The notes under the pieces: model-generated
The model's input: the letters and a program-made list of their open reading frames with translations, nothing else
Databases searched by the model: none
What the model was told of the DNA's origin: nothing
Position numbers and translations under genes: made by a program
Source: Sipunculus nudus
Taxonomy: Eukaryota; Annelida; Sipuncula; Golfingiida; Sipunculidae
Assembly: GCA_026874595.1 (NCBI GenBank)
Contig: CM049306.1
Coordinates: 56,295,519-56,359,518, forward strand
Length of the DNA: 64,000 nt
Direction of reading: 5' to 3'
Part shown: positions 48,810 to 61,153 of the stretch, piece by piece
Layout of the letters: the number at the start of each line of letters is the position of its first letter
Numbering within the stretch: position 1 is the stretch's first letter

Positions 48810-50291
48810 TAATATTATCTAAAAATATTGTACATGCAAGGAATCATAATATTTGCTAAATCTTATTTAACATTATCTTTTTTCTTTGTAAATTGATTAT
48901 ATTTAAATTTTATAACACATCTGCATCATCATCTATATAAGCATGAAAATAGGTATTTGTTATCGAATTAGAATTATTGTTATGTAGAAAATATAACGCA
49001 TTGTTTGCATATATTTCTGTTAAACGGACAAGAATAAAGGCCACATCTGTTGCCCTAGCTGTGATATAACATATATGAATAAATACAAACCCCATACCTT
49101 CGTGTATAAGCAGTGCACGTTACTTGATTCCTAATGATAATTTCCTTTCAGTACACGTTTAGAATTATACTTGGACTCGAGTATACTACTTCCAGCAATA
49201 ATCAGTTCAACATATAAAAGTACTTTATAGGGACAAGCTTCTTGGTGGAAAAAAGGAGAGCTCCAAGGTATATGTTCAATGGGATATGATTTGGTAAAGT
49301 TACATCACACTATGTTGAATTTTTTATTCAAATTTAATTAAAAACGTTTATTCCCAGCCATACGCAACACATTTCGTTAAATATTCATTAAACTACTAAG
49401 AAATATCAAAGGACGTTTATTGCTTTTTTGTCTATCTTTGTAAATTCATAGTTTTATTATTGTTAATGGAATGTTATTACTCCCAAGCTGAAATTCGTCA
49501 ATGACTGGCTTAATATAAATTTAGGAAATAAAAGAAAGGTCACTTTTTTAAAACACATTTCTCTTTATATATGCTAAGTATGACATGATGACCCAATGTT
49601 ACTGAGAAAAATCGATTTTAAATGTCGAGTAATTTAGTCATACCATTATTTAGAAAAAAGAAATTCCTTGTCTGTGCATTATCACAGACGGTGTGAAGTT
49701 GCCAGAACATAACAGATCGGAAGACAGCGCATAACAGCTGAATGATTGCGGCCTTTGATATAAGAGATTGAAAAAAATAATATAACATCGTTATATTGTA
49801 TAATGTTATATTATATAATAATATATTAAATTATATTATATTATATTATATTATAGTACATTATATTATATTATATTATATTATAGCAAAGCATTTGAAC
49901 GTAAACAGACTAAATGAAAGGCATGCAGACCCAGATCAAGAAAAACAGGATAACCAGACAGAAAGAAAGACAACGCCGAGCCGGACATCAGTTTTCAACT
50001 TAAGCATTGGGTCACTGATTCATCGAAATCTACTGATTTCTCATATCGATGATTCACAGTGATTTCTCACATATGAATGAAGTGTATCACATATAGACTG
50101 AAAACTTAACACTCCTACAATCCACCAGGATCTCACTCATACGGTCTTTCATCCTCTATTTGTATAGTACTATACTCCCGGCAGGCTACCCGGCCATGGA
50201 TGGCTGTAGGTAATTGCTCTAAGAACAGACAGATATAAGTATACATATGTATGTAAATACAGCAAGCAAGCACGTGTTGGCCCTCGTCTAG
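48810..50291. other. Intergenic stretch upstream of the CaaX-protein gene
   Basis: AT-rich, with a TTATA-type simple repeat at 49800-49885. Untranslated exons or upstream coding exons of the CaaX-protein gene could lie here; none was identified. Confidence 0.4.
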
Positions 50292-50354
50292 CGCCCATCT
50301 GATGATTCAGACAAGAGTGAAATTGGAGATGCCAGCTATGCGGCTACGTCAGAT

Positions 50355-50436
50355 ATGGCCGGCGGAGGGAACGTGTATGTAGGAAAGAGTCGTCTTCGTA
50401 GAAAATTTCGGCGGAAAAAGAAATCCCGCAAGGGAG
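50355..50436 (+). CDS. CaaX-protein gene, first supported coding exon
   Basis: The ATG at 50355 leads into MAGGGNVYVG and a run of Arg/Lys, ending at GGAG|GTAAGT (phase 1). The frame is open upstream to 50292, directly after a CTCGTCTAG that could be an acceptor, so this may be an internal exon with 21 more residues (Ser/Asp-rich). Confidence 0.65.
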
Positions 50437-53400
50437 GTAAGTCACGAAACTTTGCAGGTATCGAAATCATCCCCATAGGAATACGTAGATAGAATTTTCC
50501 TTAGTTATAACTCTAAATAGGACGAGACATTTCATCGGAAAATCTGAAGGATGAGTTGGGATGCGACAGTACTTGGAGCACGTGGGGCCCGAGCGGTGAG
50601 CGGCACCTAGCTCCATTCATCCGGGCCTTCCTGGTGAACTATGTTTAGGAAAGATGTGGTTCAAAAATGGCGCAAGGCATCATGGATAAAGAACAAGAAC
50701 TGTACCGTCACAGCTACGGTTAAATTCCACCGCGCCGTCCCTGACAGAGCTGGATTTAATGTCCCAACCAGTAACGGTATGTGGGAGGTTTTAGTCCGGC
50801 CTGCCTGCTGCACGTTTGGCTCATCTCTGTTGCTTTTGGCGCCTGCCATTTTGCCAGCATTGTTTAATGCATTCGACCCCGTGAAGGGCACACTTGTGCG
50901 TCATACTTTTCTCCAAAAAAAAAAGAAAGACTCTTTAACTATGCTGACAGCTCTGGTAATATTCGGCCGCGGAGGAATATAGGGGAACTAACTGATAGGT
51001 TACCTCTTGTAATACGTCAATGTAATCATGTGATGACCATACTGCAAATAATGATCATACCGAATTAAAATATGCCAGGCAGTAGTACCTTTCCACAAAG
51101 TTTTAACTTTTCTGCAGAGAGTGGACACTTAGATCTACTCAGATATCAAAACTACCGTTATTTACATAAAGCGGAGATAATGGCTTAGGGATATATCTAT
51201 ACCATTGAAGTAGCTCTCTCTTGAGTTCTCTAAATAACATATCCCCCACAATTGTCTCTCTTGCCTGTAGTACAATGCTGAACGTTTTATGAGATCAAGC
51301 GGGAGACGTTGCATGAATACACCTGTAATCCTTTATTTGCCCACAATGAAGCGGGCTTTACATGTTTCAACAAATGATTCATTCTATCAACAATTCGGGC
51401 AACTGGGATGGAATATGATATGAATGGTTCCGTTACATTTTGTAACGTAACTTGATATGTATGTATACATATGTGTGTCTGAGTATAGTTTGGCTGACAT
51501 TTAGTTATCGTACTCTGTAACCCTGGACAAATTCCTTGAGAGAGCTCTGTTTTTCGTTCCATTTCATCTGTCAAATTTCCTTAATGCAAATCATCTGTTT
51601 TCCTTAATTGGACTTCATGGTGTATTTGGAGGATATGTATTGAAGGAGACCCCAAAGACACTGGTTTTTTTTTTAAATGCAGCTTCAGATGTTGAAGCAG
51701 ATGGAAATGAAGGTGAAATTAATGAAAAGGCATGCACACACAAAAAATATATGTATATGTTGAAAGAGAGCCTGAATACAAGTGTTGATTCAAAGGCTCT
51801 TGTTGAAACAGAAAAGATAAATACAATGTTTATGAGTTTAGCTGAAAAAAAAAAACAGATAAAATTACCCAACCAAGATATAATTCAGAATTTCGTAAAT
51901 TTTGTTTCCCATGCATATGCATGTGTCGCTTCAAGTATGGTAACAACAGTACTTGAGAATTAAGACATGCATACCTCTAGTGATATTATTAACAATGGAA
52001 GGTGTCTGTGTGCATTTACCAGAATTTGGCTTTAATTTATACTGTATATAGGCCTATATATTAAATGTATATAAGAATGAATACTATGATAGTTCAAAGT
52101 TGGAATGGAATTTTTGAAAACCACAAACCTTCAATGAGTCACATTTCATTTAAGGGTTGAGAATAACTAAGAAGCAATAATTCTTTTGACAATCAATGAA
52201 ATATGCATGTTTATTGCTGCGTTTACAATCAACAATTAAGTTTGCCCCTTTAAGTCGTTGTCCTGATCTACCTAACGGTCAATAATATAAATAAGGAGGC
52301 ATTTTTACTGTGATTTTAAATGAACGGTTTATATCGAACTTTTAAAGTAAAATTTTTAAGCAAGTGAAATGATAAATCAGTGAAATTCATGTATAGACTG
52401 CAGCAGTCATTCTGCTTTCCGAGGGATGGTTTAAAGAAAAAAAAATAACTTTCACAAACGTCAGAGATCTATAAAAATGGCAGTTCGTCCTGAAATTCCA
52501 TGCTATTAACACGGCTGTATTACCGCGATATAAATGGTATAATTGCGAAGAGATTATCCTCAGAAAACAATTGGCAAATTCAATATAATATAAAATATGT
52601 ATTTTCATGAGTCCTATATTTTAAATTGAATAAAATGTGTAATTTTGTTATCTGATAACAGGTCATTCAGAAAAATAGAAAAAGATGAATATTAAGGTTC
52701 TAAAAATTAATGATGTAAAGTACTGATGGTAAGGTTATTGCTGTTTACTGTATATTTTTCAGGGTCAGCCCACGGGAAACACGGTCGTAAGGAGCCCGGC
52801 CCCGCCCGAGTTAATCGGGATGGGGCCGGGCGCCAGGCGCTCCCCAAATGTAAACCAGGTCAGTCAATGCTCTTATCTATCTGCATGTTATTTAAATAAA
52901 GATAATAATTTTTAAAGGACAGGAATGTGGAGAAAGAGGAGAGACTTGTATCTAGAATCTATAGGCCTATTATTAAAACAAACTATTGTCTGCATGTATC
53001 AGCTACATATAGGCTATGATGCAATCTACCTGTATATTACAATGAAATATCATAGTGCAAGTCGGCACGAAAAAAGTAAAACACAGCAGTACGCAAATCT
53101 TGCGGGATTTGGGGTCAAATGATAAATTTAGCAAACTTAAAGTGCCGGCATCCATCCTTTCTTTGCCAACAATCATCCCTTTTTTTTTGTTTTATTTTTA
53201 TTCTAAAAATGTAAGATTTCATGAATGGTAAAACTTTCATTTAAAAATATGAAAAACACCCCTCGCACACTTTATACTTCTGTTGGTAAACATTGCCATT
53301 TGCATGGTGCAAATAGCTAATGTGTAAATTGGGACATAAAGCCTGAAATAATGTATGAGGAATATATACATAGACTGATCATATGACTAACAATATTCAG

Positions 53401-56400
53401 TGATCCCTGTGCTTCCTGAAACATTATAAGCACCACGTGGTCGGCTGCCGGGCCGCCAGTACACGCCAGGAAATGTGAAGTGCTTACACCTGTCTGGTAT
53501 GGATGGCCACAGGCGCGTTGCTATGACAACCGCTCACCTGCTCCAGTGTGCACAGACACACACGCACGTGTATACGATCAGTCAAATTACTCACCGTAAA
53601 AACGTGTGTACCGCAACTCCCAGGTTTAGCAGCCGTTATCTTTATGATTGGGGTTGGGGTCAGCCAGTTCATGGCGGGGTTCAACGCAGAAAGTACTTTC
53701 AGGAGGAAAAGAAACAAGAAACAGATTTAATGCTCTTCACGAAGACCCAGACGTTTACCCCCAGAAGAACTCGACTGGGTACATTTCATGGGGTGTTTTT
53801 ATTCCGTCTGTCACGCCCGTCCTATGACTTAATATATTGTTTTCTTTCCATAAGGTAAAAAATGTTGCATAAGAATATTGATAAAAAAAAAGTTTAAATA
53901 TTCTAAATGAAGATATGATTATAATTGCCATTTCTTTATTATCTAATACACAAAAAATGTTAACTAATTTTGAATGTATCTGTTTTTAATTAAGAATCCA
54001 TGTCTTTTTCCAATGTTAGAGGTTTTAATTGTCCGTTCATTGGACTTAAGTCTCGAATGGTTCATAAACTTGCCAAAAATCAGAAGTACGTTAAAAACAA
54101 TAAACTATATCGACAATTCTTACAAAGCAACATCCAGTAGTCCTTATATATGTGTGTGTTGTAATGCTTAAACTTTTAACGGCGGCCAAAGACAAGGTTC
54201 AAGGCCATGTAGAATCAAACGGTCTATAATTGTTAATTATCTTTATAATATTTGACGTTCGCTAAAAGCTGGTATGCACTAGACACGATTGCTATTCAAA
54301 TGATATGCTTCCACGTTGCACCCTATCTGTAAAAAATTCGCCAATGTTTAATTGCTTCCCCCCCCCCCCCAAGTATTGAACCTTAAGAGTTCCGCCAAAT
54401 TCCATAGGTGAAATGACGTGATTATGATTTAATAGATGAATGAATGATACGTTCGCTTTGTTTTATACCATAAGAGGCGTTAACTTAGCGTAGAAATATT
54501 ATAAGGCACCTACTGTTAAACAGGCTGTAGCCTTTGAGCCTTTGTGTTCTAGTTGATTAAATTAGTTCTAACATTTTGACTGAGGTAAAATTATATTGTC
54601 TGGATGTAGGAAGTGTGATTATTTTTATTAATAAATTCAGTGTTTCAGTTTGTTTACGTTTCTCACTTGGCAAGCAATATGTTGAACAAAGACTCAAGAT
54701 TCAAAAGACACTGAAGTCTACTAACGTAAACATCAAATTATATGCTGATTCAGAGGATTAATTTTCCGACCGTGCAATATTATATGGAATATATATTTTA
54801 CAACAACAACAAAAATGTGCATGAAAAAATACATGGTGCCGACCGCTTTTCTTTGTGGTCTGTGCAACAATTCATATATACAAAATTTATGCATAAACGC
54901 CTGTATTTGAGACACGTATGGTCCTTAATCGTAGGACTACAATGGGAACATAAATTTCGGACCATTTGCAAAAAAAAAAACTGATTGTACTCTACATTCT
55001 TACTTTACAGAAGCACAAAGCCGGTGGCCTGTATACAGAATTTCTGACATTCTTCCATACGTGTACAGTTGATTTTTAACACATGACTGATGATATATCC
55101 TGCTATAATTTGAAGGTTTGGGAATGGTAACAAAAAAGCGAGATTCCGGTCTAAACATAGCCAATGCAAGTCCCCTTGCCGCAAAACTGTCTGCGCAGAG
55201 AGATTCTCGCCTGGGCGCTGTCCTTGGAATTCTTTCGTGTCGTACCCCGGCGCCTTAATCGAACCTTGACAAGTTAATTTCTCCCAGGTTCTTTTAACCG
55301 CTCATGGAAGCTGTCATTTTGTTTTTCATATTGAAAATCGCATGTCGAAATTATGGTATGCCACTAGTTTACCTAAATTTATTTAAGTCTGACCTCTTTA
55401 TCTAATCAAATTGTCACAGAACTTAAACCTAGACCAAACTTTATTCTGTATGTTTTTCATACTGGCTTGGCACTTGCGAGTCCCCGTCAAGTGTATCAAT
55501 TACATGGAGACTCATCAGGATGTACATGCACAGTGCCTCTGAGGTCCCTACTGAGAGTTCCTTCAAGATCTTCTTGATGTACTGAATTATTGGCACGTAT
55601 TCTGTTTCAGAGCCTGACAACTTCTCCGTGTGCTCAGCTGTGTCCACTAACACCTCGGACCAGCTGCCTTTGATCCTGTACAGCGAGTCTATGGAAGATC
55701 TCAACTACCCAGAGTTCAAACTCCCATCCTTGGTAATAAACACAGCTTCTACATGTTATTACCTCACACCATACCTTGCAATCAGAAAATTATTTTTAGT
55801 TTAATATTTATTATCAATAAATTATGATCAATAAGTTTAATATTATTAATAAAATGAAAGTTATTGTTATTATTATAAATATTGTGTCATTTTTACTCCA
55901 GTTACAGTGACTATCACCCAATACGTATACTTTCAAATGACCTACGTTGGCATAGCTTTAACTTTTAAGCAAATTTCACTGGTCATATTGACATTCTAAA
56001 AACTACCAATCTCACAAAATATATACTGTCAATTTACTCCTTTGCGGATCCAGGAAAATGAAGTGAAATTTCAGGTACGACCATGTTTATCCAATCATTT
56101 TGGAAGTCATTCATACGTCAAGTTACGAATTTGTTACGCTTGACAATTTCACTTCAAGGGCAATTCTGGAGTTGTTGTTGACGTAACAGTCTCGCTTTCG
56201 TAACTGACGTATGTTTCTCTTAAACAGCTGCCGTTCGGTTTGTTCAAGAAGAAGAGTTTCCCGGATCCATACGATCTGGACTTGGGTCTGGAATTCGACG
56301 AACTGGACAGGACCATTGGAATGCTCAATGAAGTCGCTCAGGTAAACTAGTCTTTATCTTATTTAACAAGAAATAATGGGTTTCAGAGGCGGACCCATAT

Positions 56401-58078
56401 GCATTTTAAGCGCCGAAATATGTAATTATTTTTTGGCCTAAGTTTCTTTTACCTGAACTGTTAGGTTTTTAGAATTGTCTTGGCTTCGACCCTTCCTTTT
56501 ACACAATTCTGGACCCGCCCATGGCTTTATAATTTATTGTAATCACATGAACCTATTATTGATTATATGTAAATATTTTAATGCTTCGAACATGGATGTA
56601 TATATCAGCTAAAATGTTTATGATGACGACCAAGCTGAGACCTAACGGATGATAAAGGCCCAATATGGACATATCTGATTTCTAAAAGTATTAGATGTAT
56701 AAAATAAAACATCATTATACAACCTTCATAATTTCTCTTTTCTCCTGATCTTGTATTTTCGAAAGCTGTGGAAAACCCCTATGAAGAAAAAAAGTTTGTA
56801 TTACAGTGCAAATAACGAAAGTGATAATAATTAGTATAATTGTTTACATTTCAGTCGACGGATCTAAACATGGAAAAGAAGTTGGGCCTGGTAAAGGATG
56901 ACACTCAGATGAAGTTGAAAACAGTGGAGGAAGATCGTCAGAGCGACAGTGGCGTGGAGAGCGTGGAAGGGGAGGTAACAGCCTCTTCTTGGTTTGAAAG
57001 CTCATTTGTATTTGACCGTGATTAAGAGTCTGAGATCATGCTGTACCGTACTCCTTTGTAAAGCTGACCGGTTCGTCGTGGTGCATATAAAGAAATGATT
57101 CAGACTACACAGAGCAACAAACATCTGGATAAATTAAGACTAGATTTAACAAGCACTATGGTATCCATGTCCCATTTTATGCATCAAGCATGGCGAAGAA
57201 TATACGTCAATAAGAATGTTCATGCCCTATGCCTCGATAGGCAATGTACCCTGAAACCGGACTTAAGTACGACAAATATTTTCTGTTCGTTGCAATAACC
57301 GTGGTATAGCGTGGACCCTGTCCAGTCTTGGAAATCCCCTAATGGAAAGTACGTTTTCCCAGACTAACGATTTCTAATCTTACTCAACTGAAGTTTTATG
57401 TACGGTATTAGATGCAGGAGTACTTAATTTCTATGTTCCTTAAGTATGTTCATGTTTCATAATTCCTATTTGTGTCCACTTTCAAATTTGTAAATCATAT
57501 ATCTAATACTATATACTCGGTTTCAGTCTTCAAAGGAAGCATCACCGGAACCGGAAAATAAAGACAACGAAGGTTCGGTGGGGTCCAAGAAAAGAGCCCC
57601 TCTCCTACAGCCTCTCATAGCACTGGACGGTGACATAGAACTGTCACCTGAAGAAGAAGCAGAAACAAAAGAAAGCCAAGGAGAACAAGTTCCACAACAA
57701 CAAGAAACATCAGAAGAAGCATTGACTGTGGCCAGCCTCCAGGCGGTGAGAGCGCCTGGCATGAAAATCCAGGACCAGCTGGTCGGAACCGGAAATGACT
57801 TGTTTGGTCACCAGGTGGATGTGCTGCAAAACCAGATAGAGGTTGGTGCATATCAGAATATGACCTTCCCGAGCAAAGCAAACGTCCCAAAGCCGGATCC
57901 GCGGTCATTTAGCTTCGAGGACGATCCAAACGAGGACGACGTTATTTTCTCAGCGGATGATCCAGACGGAAAAGTGGAAATTACTCTGAAGAAAGGACGC
58001 CGTAAGAGGAACGAGGGAGCGCCACTTATTGAGAAAGATGACCCACGTCCTGGGCATCTGTGTTGTACTATATTGTAG
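50355..58078 (+). CDS. Uncharacterised protein with C-terminal CaaX-like motif (six exons)
   Basis: The coding sequence joins 50355-50436, 52763-52858, 55611-55732, 56228-56341, 56855-56974 and 57527-58078, giving about 361 residues. All introns are GT-AG and the phases close (1, 1, 0, 0, 0). The N-terminus is very basic (RLRRKFRRKKKSRKG, residues 13-27), which could bind nucleic acid or acidic membranes. The middle holds LPFGLFKKKSFPDPYDLDLG and an acidic LEFDELDRTIGMLNEVAQ. The last exon is Glu/Gln-rich, then has a basic KKGRRKRN and ends CCTIL. Cys-Thr-Ile-Leu fits a CaaX box with terminal Leu (geranylgeranyl type), with an extra Cys beside it that could be palmitoylated; this is inference. 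I do not recognise the family. The ATG context (GAT ATG G) is good, but the frame stays open upstream to 50292. Confidence 0.75.
51683..51963 (+). CDS. Possible alternative terminal exon of the CaaX-protein gene
   Basis: A long T-run and AAATGCAG form a strong acceptor at 51681-51682. The frame open downstream (ASDVEADGNEGEINEK..., stop at 51961-51963) is the one reached from the phase-1 donor of the first exon at 50436. This would give a shorter protein lacking the CaaX end. The residues are hydrophilic and plausible but match no family I know. Phase agreement alone has a one-in-three chance of being accidental. Confidence 0.3.
52763..52858 (+). CDS. CaaX-protein gene, exon 2
   Basis: The acceptor TATTTTTCAG|GGTCAG and the donor ACCAG|GTCAGT bound 96 bases, phase 1 on both sides, so it can be skipped without a frameshift. 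It is GC-rich against an AT-rich intron and encodes a Gly/Arg/Pro-rich basic stretch (KHGRKEPGPARVNRDG). Confidence 0.7.
55611..55732 (+). CDS. CaaX-protein gene, exon 3
   Basis: The acceptor TCTGTTTCAG|AGCC and the donor TCCTTG|GTAATA bound 122 bases. It encodes a Ser/Thr-rich segment followed by LPLILYSESMEDLNYPEFKL. The minus strand here is also open for 87 codons (55704-55441), which I treat as a shadow. Confidence 0.75.
56228..56341 (+). CDS. CaaX-protein gene, exon 4
   Basis: The acceptor TTAAACAG|CTGCCG and the donor CTCAG|GTAAAC bound 38 codons, phase 0 on both sides. It encodes LPFGLFKKKSFPDPYDLDLG and a Leu/Glu/Asp-patterned stretch that could form an amphipathic helix. Confidence 0.78.
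56855..56974 (+). CDS. CaaX-protein gene, exon 5
   Basis: The acceptor ACATTTCAG|TCGACG and the donor GGGGAG|GTAACA bound 40 codons, phase 0. It encodes a charged segment with EEDRQSDSGVESVEGE, an acidic Ser-containing patch of the kind casein kinase 2 can phosphorylate. Confidence 0.75.
57527..58078 (+). CDS. CaaX-protein gene, last coding exon
   Basis: The acceptor CTCGGTTTCAG|TCTTCA is followed by 183 codons and a TAG. The order is: Glu/Lys-rich start, KKRAPLLQPLIALDGDIELS, a Glu/Gln-rich low-complexity run, a more ordered stretch (NDLFGHQVDVLQNQIEVGAY), an acidic SFEDDPNEDDVIFSADDPDG, a basic KKGRRKRN, and the terminal CCTIL. Codon use is GC-richer than the surrounding sequence, which supports coding. 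Confidence 0.82.
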   Translation, partial: SSKEASPEPENKDNEGSVGSKKRAPLLQPLIALDGDIELSPEEEAETKESQGEQVPQQQETSEEALTVASLQAVRAPGMKIQDQLVGTGNDLFGHQVDVLQNQIEVGAYQNMTFPSKANVPKPDPRSFSFEDDPNEDDVIFSADDPDGKVEITLKKGRRKRNEGAPLIEKDDPRPGHLCCTIL

Positions 58079-58560
58079 ACTGTATTTCCGCCTATACATT
58101 GTTCCTTCTGTACTTAGGATATTTATTGTTTGAATGAAGCTGCTCTGCCTGCTTTAAGCTTCCAGCGCGCACTGCCATGATTGAATGAGGTTGAACTCCA
58201 ACCCAGTGTTATTTTGCCTTTTAATTGAATTCCTGTAGTTTAGAATGTTTGTGTATGTTTGTACGTTGTTTACATTTCGAAAACAGTTAAAAAATGATGA
58301 ACAGCTGTAGATGAAGAAAACACCAACGAGGAACTGAAAATGAATAATATCGATATTGAACTATACACAATATTTTACCATCTTCCCGGGAAGATGTATA
58401 CTTGACTGCTCTACCACCCTAATAGCCTTAACTAAAGCCGGGTAGGTCGATCACGTATACATGTTTAACTTTAAACAGAGTAACAAGGCCTAAGATTTCC
58501 TTACCCCTTTTGGTAAGTAGATTGTTCAGTGGCCAAATAAAAATTAGGAGTGTTCTACAA
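58079..58560 (+). other. Probable 3' UTR of the CaaX-protein gene
   Basis: Non-repetitive sequence after the stop codon, with an AATAAA at 58536-58541 as the first clear polyadenylation signal. The boundary is inferred. Confidence 0.45.
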
Positions 58561-59690
58561 ATGTGTTTTGTTTTATAAGTAAGAATGCGTGCACTGTTAG
58601 GACTGAAACAGTGGTGGTGCCCTATAATGCGATGACATATTACCAACCGTCTAGATTAATTTATTCAAATCCAGCAAGTATCTTGCATTAAAAAAGCGTT
58701 CTTGCAGAGGTCAAGGGACACTGTCACTGATCCCTCACATTTCGAGTTGTACATGCGACGGGGGAATAATCAAGCAGCCGTTGAGACCTAAAGCAGGCTT
58801 TATGCGTCATTAAAACCTGATGAACTTGGAAAATTTGCAATTTGAAAATTTTAGTACATCATCAGAAGAATTCATATATTAAAGAGGACACAGCTGAGGT
58901 CCATTGCTGGTCCCCAGGACACGATGATATCATACTAACCAACATGTACATGTATGCAAAATACCAATGGAAGTGTTGAGTTATATTACTTTTACGCTGT
59001 TCATTTATAGTGACAGGTAGATAAACCGCACAAAAACATAGTAATAATTGTAGAAGGCTACACGAGTATTACCAAAACCTAGTCCAAGATCTTTGGTAAT
59101 GGAGATTTCAAGGCAATCTCTCCTTTTTCCTTGAGGGATGTCATGTTTTCTGATAACAACAAAATATGGAATCTAAGAACGATGTCACTTTCCTTCAAAG
59201 TTGATGACCACAATTTAAAAATACTTTATCCTTTGACCCATAGCTCTGCGAATGCACAATTTGAAAGACATTCCAATTATGTTCAATAGTTTATAGGATT
59301 ATATTGCTCATTGCTTTTCAGAAGCAATAAACGGGAGGTAGCGAGCGCAAATACTTTAAAATTGATTATAGATGGTGCCATCGATCATTAGTAAAGATAC
59401 AGATATTAAAGATATTTGGACATACCGATGTTCAGAATAAACCATTCACCCCCTATTTATTTTATGAGCGGCAGGCAGATGAAGAACGAATAACCTTCTA
59501 GCGCTATTTACGATTGCTTGGGTTGTATGTTCCCCAGGTATACAAGAAAAGCTGCAAGAATGAACAGACCCGAAAGAATGAGTCGGATTAGATGGACATC
59601 ATCGGTGATATCAGACTTTAAACCCCCACCTTTTAAATTTTAAGGGCTCGCTTAAAGAAGAAGGTGCCCTATGGTAACCTCCCTGTCCGT
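58561..59690. other. Non-coding stretch
   Basis: No gene or recognised repeat was seen. Confidence 0.45.
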
Positions 59691-60400
59691 CCATTTGTCC
59701 CCAAATTAGTTTCCGTATTATAACTCCAGGTTGGATTACCAAATGGATTTGAAACTTTACATTTATATGGCCCCCACTAAAGCAAGGACTGTTGATTTTG
59801 AGATTTTGAAAGCAACAGGACCAACTTCTTAAAAAAGTTAAAGTTAAGGAAGCATTCTAAGCAAAGCTTTCCACTCCCGACCAGACTCTCCATCTTGCAC
59901 GTATAGCTCACCTGCCTATGGGGAAAGAACGGTTTTGATTTTTGGATCACAATGTTTGTTTCCGGATGATAACTCGAGTTTGAATTGACATATGGATTTC
60001 AAACATGACGGATTTAAGACCCACCACTAAAGAAACCTATAGCTTTTGGGGTCATGAGGTCAAAGGACCCACATGTTTAAAAAAATTTGTGGATGCATTC
60101 TAAACGAAACATTTCATCATGAACCTCCCATCTTCCACAGGTCTGACCTGCCAATAGCGAAAGATCCTTTTCGATTTTAGGATCACATGGTTAACGGCAA
60201 AGGTCCCATCCCTTCACATATTAGTTTATGAATGGTAACTCTAGTTTGGGTTAACAGACTGGCATCAAACTTTATTATTAATGACCACAACTATTGCATT
60301 CGAGGTCACATGGTCACAGGTGGATGTCGCAAGAGCCACATCTTAAAAAAAAGACTGTGGATGCATCGAATCGTTTCATCCAAAACCTTCATCTTTTACT
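59690..60400. repeat. Three decayed ~250-bp repeat units
   Basis: Recurring motifs in order: a T-rich start with AACTC(C/G)AG(G/T)TT, ATGGATTTGAAAC/ATGGATTTCAAAC/GGCATCAAAC, a CCACTAAAG or CCACAACT block, and AGGTCA(AAGG/CATGG). Identity between units is low. Confidence 0.5.
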
Positions 60401-60929
60401 TATGGATTACGTAACAATAGGTGAAGACATTTATTTCGACATCATAAGTTTAAAGGGCAAAGTCACAAGTTATTTACAATTTTTAATACATCAGATGTAT
60501 TATGCCTCTGTTCCTTGGGATGCTACACTCCTACACCTTCATACACGATTATCACTGATTCAAACCATAATAACTCCTTTGTTCAGTTGCTTAATTGTTG
60601 TTTTGAGTCAGTTCCCGCCGTCTCTGCATGTAATCCGTTCCTATTTTTTTCAAGCATCACTCAGCCCGCACAGGAAGTCATTAAATGGAAATCATACATC
60701 TCCATAGATGCTACATATATTAAACTGGTCACACAACACCAGACACACAGTACATGAAGTTTTGTGTAAATTTTATTCTTCAGACTTACAGCAAACATAA
60801 CAAAATATGATTCTTTGGGTAAAATTACACGTCTATGTTTACCTCTACTGCTGCTGTGAGCACTGATATGTCAAGGTATATAACAGTCCAGTATCACCTG
60901 TCCCAGTCCTCTGGATACTGCCGAGGTTT
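60401..60929. other. Non-coding stretch
   Basis: A 137-codon open frame (60294-60707) shows no family signature and overlaps repeat sequence, so it is not called as a gene. Confidence 0.4.
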
Positions 60930-61153
60930 GTCAGGTTATGAACGTGTGGGTCACCTCAACAGTATAAGGTTATGGACCAAGGCCTATCTGCTGATGAACG
61001 TGTGCGTCACCTAAACAACTGTAGGTTACGGACCAAGGCCTGTCTAGTGATAAACGCGTGTGCGTCACCTCAACAACAGTAGGTAACGGACCAAGGCCTT
61101 TCTGTTTATGAACGTGTGCGTCACCTCAACAATATTAGGTTACAGACCAAGGC
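60930..61153. repeat. ~57-bp minisatellite, about four units
   Basis: GACCAAGGCC recurs at 60974, 61031, 61089 and 61145. Each unit also holds GAACGTGTGCGTCACCTCAA and AGTAGGTTACG-like sequence. Confidence 0.88.

Noticed and set aside
50641-50982. 113-codon open frame in the first intron of the CaaX gene
   Set aside because: No recognisable domain; both strands are open here, and it lies between two well-supported exons.
53548-53730. Possible extra exon with a hydrophobic helix (AVIFMIGVGVSQFMAG)
   Set aside because: An acceptor (CTCCCAG) and phase could fit the CaaX gene, but it ends in a stop, is not needed by the main model and has no family match.
54742-54984. 80-codon open frame in an intron of the CaaX gene
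   Set aside because: The opposite strand is also open for 60 codons over much of it; AT-rich composition and no motif.
60294-60707. 137-codon open frame
   Set aside because: Overlaps decayed repeat units and shows no conserved motif.
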